Source of the DNA: Elymus sibiricus
Taxonomy: Eukaryota > Streptophyta > Magnoliopsida > Poales > Poaceae
Assembly: GCA_039707655.1 (NCBI GenBank)
Contig: CM077666.1
Coordinates: 241,582,166-241,646,165, forward strand
Direction: 5' to 3'
Length of the DNA: 64,000 nucleotides
Below the pieces are notes generated by a model. The model was not told where the DNA came from. It saw only the letters and a list, made by a program, of their open reading frames with translations, and did not search any database. A program made the translations under genes and the position numbers. The first letter of the stretch is position 1. Each line of letters opens with the position of its first letter. Shown here one piece after another: positions 59,362 through 64,000 of the stretch.

Positions 59362-60301
59362 TGATGCGGAGCATCCTTCGATCATCCCCATGGATACCTC
59401 ACCAACTCACCAAGCACCAAGTGGACCTATGACAAGAGCTCGCGCACGTGCCATTGAGAACGAGGTGAACTCACTCCTCTTCGACTTTCATATGGATATG
59501 GATGGAACTTGGATGCTACCTCACAAAGGAACTCTGTGTATCATTAGGAATGATGGATTCGACCGTTAAGAGGCTAAGGACAATCGCCAAGGCCAAGGGG
59601 AACCAAGCCAAGACCATGAGGACGACGGAGGAAGAATTACCAAAGGAAACAACACCTCCCAGGAGACCCCGTGCGCACGGCCTCCCAAGACCTCGTGCAC
59701 ACGGGATAGGGCAAAACCACTGGACACCCCGTGTCCACGGGCTCCCGGACCCCGTGCGCACGGGCCGCGCACGCTGTAGCACCCCATGCACACGGGCCTG
59801 TACCATGCACACGGGACCCCGTGCGCACGGGCCCCACTTATCCCGTGCGCACGGGCCACCCAGCGTGGTGGCTGACTTCTGCCTGTTTTGCCCTCACTTC
59901 GTCCCTTACCTCCCACCTACTATATATTCCGAGGATAGACCATTTGTTAGGGTTAGCAAAGTGTATTGAGATATTCATAGAGGGCTTTGCTCATCTACCA
60001 CTCCTCTTGGAGATCAAGACCTCCTAGAGAGAAGATCCCCAAGTGGATTCAAGACCCCTTCTAGGGAAGGATCCCCATCATAGGATCATCAAGACCTCAC
60101 CTCCTTTGGAGTGGGAAGAACCTTACCTTTGTGCTATTTTCCTTTGATTGTTCATGTATGCTTGTGGATCTATGTATGCTACTCTAGTGGATGTGTGATT
60201 TGGGTTTGTTTGAGTGATTTCTCTTTTGTGTTCTTGTGAGTTCATCCCTCTTACACTCCAAGTGTGAAAAGATCAACCCTTAGGGTCTCCACCCTACAAC
60301 A
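59362..60301 (+). mobile_element. 5' LTR of element 3 (940 bp)
   Basis: It runs from tgatgcggagcatcctt to caccctacaaca. The palindrome array lies at about 59668-59850 (cccgtgcgcacggg and decayed forms), the TATA box at 59919-59930, and hairpin 1 at 60004-60029 with changed stem bases (CTCTTGGAG, loop ATCAAGAC, CTCCTAGAG, one mismatch). It is more diverged than the two LTRs of the nested element. Confidence 0.88.
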
Positions 60302-60304
60302 TCT

Positions 60305-60318
60305 TGGTATCATGAGCC
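60305..60318 (+). other. Degenerate primer binding site of element 3
   Basis: tggtatcatgagcc differs from the intact tggtatcagagc of the nested element by one inserted T (60313). Confidence 0.75.
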
Positions 60319-61518
60319 ACGTTGATTCACACCTTGGAGTCCCTACCCCCCACTTTCTAGCCTGATTTTGCTTTGTTTGTTCCAATTTCGAAAATTCCCA
60401 CAAAAATAGCCATACCAATTTTTTTTGCATTTGTTAGATCTTGTGAGATTTTGTTGTTTTGGTCCACAAATTTCGTGTTTGGCAACTGGATCTACCCCTT
60501 TCCCACCATCCCCCATCTTTCCCACCACCTATTTTCCCCGAATTTTGCAATTTTGCCACGGATCTCGCGCTGTTCTTCCGCAGCCGTCGACCCCGTGCGC
60601 ACGGGCCCCTGACACCCCGTGCACACGGGCCCATAGTACCCCGTGCGCACGGCCTCACCAGAGACCTGTCACATCCTGTTTTGCTCCAGTTTTGACACAC
60701 ATTTGCAACACTTTCGTCTTCCGCACTAACACACCTGTTCTTTGAGATTTTGAGTTGCGGTTGCCGTATCCTAAGGTGTTTCGGCTACTTATGGACGGTT
60801 CTACATCATCATCACCGCCATTCATCATCACCTCGACCTCGACTTTGACATCGACCACTTCATTTCATACCAACAGTAAGCAAGGACGGTAACCTCGACG
60901 ACATCTTGTACTTACCCTTGCCATTGTATTGATAGCCTTGAGCCATTTTGCGTCACTTACCCATCGAGACTAGCAAGTTGAGAATTGCCGGGCCACGTAT
61001 TGTGCACAATAGTGATATGCCTACTCCGCATAGCTACATTTAGCGTGCATTTATCTTGCTATCATCATCGTGCCATAAGTCTCTCCCGTGCATATCTTAC
61101 TTGCTTGTCTTAGATATCGGCTCTAGCATCAAGCATTGTGGCATAGTCAAAAAAAACAGAAAAAGCTTTTAAGCAAAAGAGAAGAAACAAAGAGCTTGTA
61201 AGCAATAGCATTGTGCCTTTTTGCATAGTACATCATATTGGACCATACATACATACCATACTTGGGATTGAAGACAAGCACGTTACTCTCTTAGGTTGGT
61301 GCACAAGCGTATCTAGCCCATTTGAGCAATCGAGCTAGTGTCTCTCTAGCATCCGTGCAACAAGAGCATTTTCTGTGGTTCCACATTTTGCGCTCGTTCC
61401 TTGGTTGTACGGATCCCATTCATCTTCGTGTGTGTGTTTCCAAGTGTTCTTCTAGGGTATTGATCTATTTGTCTTACTTGCAAATTGTGAATCTTCTCAA
61501 CATTTTCGATATCTTGAC
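60319..61518 (+). other. Leader of element 3
   Basis: There is no supported ORF. It has three palindrome copies at about 60592-60652, an A-rich stretch near 61148-61200 and, from about 61330, the leader segment found in the array units. It breaks off after gatatcttg near 61515. Confidence 0.65.
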
Positions 61519-62043
61519 AAAGGTAAGGAAAATGTTGTGGCGGACGCTCTTTCCCGCAAGTGCATGTTGGTTACAAAACTTGAGTTGAATGTTATTGGCT
61601 TTGAGCACATTAAAGACTTGTATGCGCTTGATTCGTCATTTGCAACTCCTTATGACAAATGTTTACCTCATAAAACTTGGGAGCAATATTACTTGAAAGA
61701 TGGTTATCTTATGCGAGCTAACAAACTTTGTATTCCCGAGTCTTCTCTTCATTTGCTACTTTTGCAAGAAGCTCATGGTGGAGGACTCATGGGACATTTT
61801 GGACGTGACAAGACATTCGCTACGCTCTCCAAGAACTACTTTTGGCCAAAGATGTTTCGAGACGTCTCACGCTACACCAACCGGTGCTCTACATGCCGCA
61901 AAGCTAAGTCCAAAGCTCAATCTCATGGTTTATATATGCCACTTCCAATTCCATATCACCCATGGGAAGATATTAGTATGGATTTCATGCTTGGTTTGCC
62001 TCGAACTCAAAACGGCAAAGATTCTGTATTTGTTGTTGTGGAC
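61519..62043 (+). pseudogene. Integrase N-terminal fragment of element 3
   Basis: From [20 protein letters not shown] it matches element 1 at 37969-38485 closely: HHCC finger ([23 protein letters not shown]) and the first catalytic Asp in SMDFMLGLP. It ends at FVVVD, where element 1 continues RFSKMAHF. The 225-codon frame runs on into unrelated GC-rich sequence to 62214. Element 3 keeps ALSRK where element 1 has ALSHK. Confidence 0.88.
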
Positions 62044-62460
62044 ACGCGTGCACACCCGGGCAGGCGTGGATGGCGACGGGAGAGGGGTAGTGGAGGTGCA
62101 GAGGAGGGCAGACCCGGGCGGCGCGGAGTCCGGTCGGCCACTCGGCCACTGTGCGCATGCGGCCGCGGCCACCGTGGCGCGAGGAGGGCGAAGGAGGTGG
62201 GGGCCCGGACTTGAGCGGACGCGGGGGACTGTGGGCGACGCGGTAGACAAGGTGAGACGAGCGAGAGCGGCAGGGAGAGACGCGCCCGAAGCTAGCCGAC
62301 GCGAAGAGCGCGCCAAACGCATGCCAACGGCGTGGTCACCGCGTGCAATGGCGAGAGGAGGGCACGTATGCGTGGCAAAAGTTGTCAATCGTGTTGTCCC
62401 TCCAACCTACAGTCCCACTGATTCGATGGTTCGGCTAAAGACACTATGAGTTGATGGGAA
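62044..62460. other. GC-rich unclassified sequence
   Basis: Rich in cg and gc up to about 62380, then mixed. The ORFs on both strands here are continuations or shadows without recognisable domains. It may be part of another element's LTR, or Tat 5' sequence, but I see no marks for either. Confidence 0.4.
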
Positions 62461-62589
62461 TGGTCGACTGAAGTTTGCTGTATCCAACCTGGGCATGAAA
62501 TAGTGATCAGATTAGAGGGGATAAGAGCTAACCAGGATGTCCAAGAGGCTTAGGGTAGGAAGGACTATGATACTGTGGATTTTGAAGAG

Positions 62590-63420
62590 ATTCGGACCAA
62601 AATTTAACATAGTTGTTTTACAACGGCCAAATCTGATCCAGAAGCCAGATCAGGAAGTAGCACTCACATGGTTGCTTGGGTTGGGATGAAAATTGGTGTA
62701 GGGTGATGATTTGGCCATATTCAGGCACCATAAAAATTTCATCCCATTTGGATAAGTAAAAATGGTGCTTCCTTCACAATGTTCCACACTGGACAGAAAC
62801 TTGGGGGAATTTTGCAACGAAAATGGCCTGTCAAAATGATGTGAATTTTGGTATGCTCAAATGATATAGAGATACTTAGGTCCTGGATTAATTTCAGAAT
62901 TTTTGAAGCTAAATAAAATATAGTTGCTTCACAAACTGAAATTGTGACCAGAAACCAAGATTGGAAGGTGTGCTCACATAGATCGTTGGACGGAGATGAA
63001 ATTTGGTGGAGAGTAATGATTTGATCATATGGATGATCTCCCAAAATTTCAACTCATTTGGATAAGCCTAGCTAGTACTTCCTTGACAAAGCTTCTCTTT
63101 GGACAAAAACTTTGGAAATTTGCTGAGGAAGATTTACTAAGAAAATGAAGCTGAATTTTGGCATGTGGCAATTATTTGGATAGGAAAGAGTGCCCAAATT
63201 TGTTTGGGTCAATCAAGAAAATATAAATAGCACTTCCTTCACAAAGTACCATTCTGGACAGAATGGAGAATGAATATTCCAGAATTATTTTTGAACTAGG
63301 CAAGGATGGGTTTTGACATATTTGTGGAAGATATGATCCAAAGAATTTATGAGAATTTTGTGGGAATTTTTGGAATGACAAAAATATAGGTTGCTTCACA
63401 ACCTAAAGCAAACAGGGTTA
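62590..63420. repeat. Diverged direct repeats (about 310-bp spacing) in AT-rich sequence
   Basis: Segments around 62684-62830 and 62995-63140 share gatgaaa.ttggtg, tgatgattt, catttggataag and acttcctt.ac in the same order, 310 bp apart. A third partial copy (cacttccttcacaaag, tctggacagaat) lies near 63231-63265. Nothing coding is recognisable. Confidence 0.55.
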
Positions 63421-64000
63421 TTCCTTTAATAGAAAAAAGGAATATTCCCATTAAATAACTATTGGGGTTGGGCTAAGATGGAAATGACATGGCCTTGGGA
63501 TAGATTTGAGAATGACAAGCCACTTGGAAGTGGCAGGAGAGAAGATCTTCCCAGGTTTTAAGACCACACAGCCACGGAAAAAGAATTCCAAACAAAAATT
63601 CGAAGAAATCCAAAAGACCGGTTGCGGTCGTATGGAACGCCATCGTTCGTTCTGCGGAGATGCTCGTTGTGGTCGCCAGGTGAAACGACCGCCCAATCGA
63701 GCGCGAGCGCTCATGCGGTAGGCCATCTTTTGATCTGGTCTTCTTCTCTCTTGCGGCCACGAGCTCATACGGGCACTCAAACATTCGGGACGGTCGTATG
63801 GTACGCCGTCTTTTCTCCTGGGGCTGCAGAACTTCATGAAAAAATTTGTGCTTCCTCCTCACGTTAGGCACATAGCAATATTGCAATAAAAATAGGAAGA
63901 GGTATGCAACAAAAACAGGCTACCGACATGCGATAGATTTTACCAATGAAAACTACACCAACTCAAATAGCAACTACTCAAAATAAATACAAAAGTGCCA
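63421..64000. other. Unclassified sequence to window end
   Basis: No supported gene. The block ggtcgtatgg.acgcc.tc occurs at about 63626 and again at about 63794, and short ORFs overlap it on both strands. It could be LTR or other transposon sequence. Confidence 0.4.

Larger units (their letters stand above)
59362..62043 (+). mobile_element. Element 3: truncated, internally deleted member of the element 1 LTR family
   Basis: It has an LTR, a primer site and a leader up to about 61518. It then jumps to the end of RNase H and the integrase zinc finger region, and stops inside integrase at 62043. The left flank is cctgg; no right LTR or matching duplication is seen, so its 3' end was lost by deletion or by another insertion. 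Confidence 0.85.

Noticed and set aside
61930..62388. 152-codon minus-strand ORF
   Set aside because: It spans the breakpoint at 62043 between integrase antisense and unrelated GC-rich sequence.
1..64000. tRNA, rRNA or microRNA genes
   Set aside because: No cloverleaf with A and B boxes, rRNA block or convincing long precursor hairpin was seen by eye; the only tRNA-like matches are the primer binding sites.

Overview
The window is almost entirely retrotransposon DNA from a plant nuclear genome. No host gene, tRNA, rRNA or bacterial feature is recognisable. The organism is probably a Triticeae grass (wheat, barley, rye or a relative). The basis is the Athila/Sabrina-type LTR and 3' region at 40.2-43.6 kb (recognised from general knowledge, not searched), the Tat-lineage element with an extra archaeal-type RNase H, and the deep nesting of LTR elements.

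Layout. (1) 1-36777: a head-to-tail tandem array of a ~2,917-bp unit, 12 complete copies plus one partial. Each unit holds the last ~400 bp of a Ty3/gypsy leader, gag, protease and the first residues of reverse transcriptase (RT). The last copy runs in frame into the rest of a pol gene (36778-39268), a polypurine tract and a 3' LTR (39269-40242). The array is therefore inside one retroelement whose 5' end lies left of the window. (2) 40243-43630: a minus-strand Athila/Sabrina-like LTR, interrupted by element 1, and its 3' noncoding region. (3) 43631-59361: a minus-strand Tat/Retand-like element with gag, protease, RT, RNase H, a second RNase H and integrase. It also has an antisense ORF with a B3-like DNA-binding domain between integrase and the 3' LTR. 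(4) 47495-54680: a complete element nested in the Tat integrase with a perfect 5-bp target duplication (GAGTG). It shares LTR type, leader, polypurine tract and a pol 3' stub with element 1, but carries a ~1,200-codon ORF of unknown function instead of gag-pol, so it looks non-autonomous. (5) 59362-62043: a third member of the LTR family, inserted just upstream of the Tat gag, internally deleted and truncated. (6) 62044-64000: unclassified sequence with diverged internal repeats.

The coding regions are largely broken (stops, homopolymer frameshifts), so most entries are pseudogenes. Element 1 (and only it) could supply RT and integrase for the non-autonomous relative if an intact master copy exists elsewhere. 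The most unusual features are the retroelement-derived macrosatellite with higher-order repeat structure, the antisense B3 ORF, the large unknown ORF, family-specific palindrome arrays in LTR U3 regions, and a series of hairpins in the LTR transcript leader.
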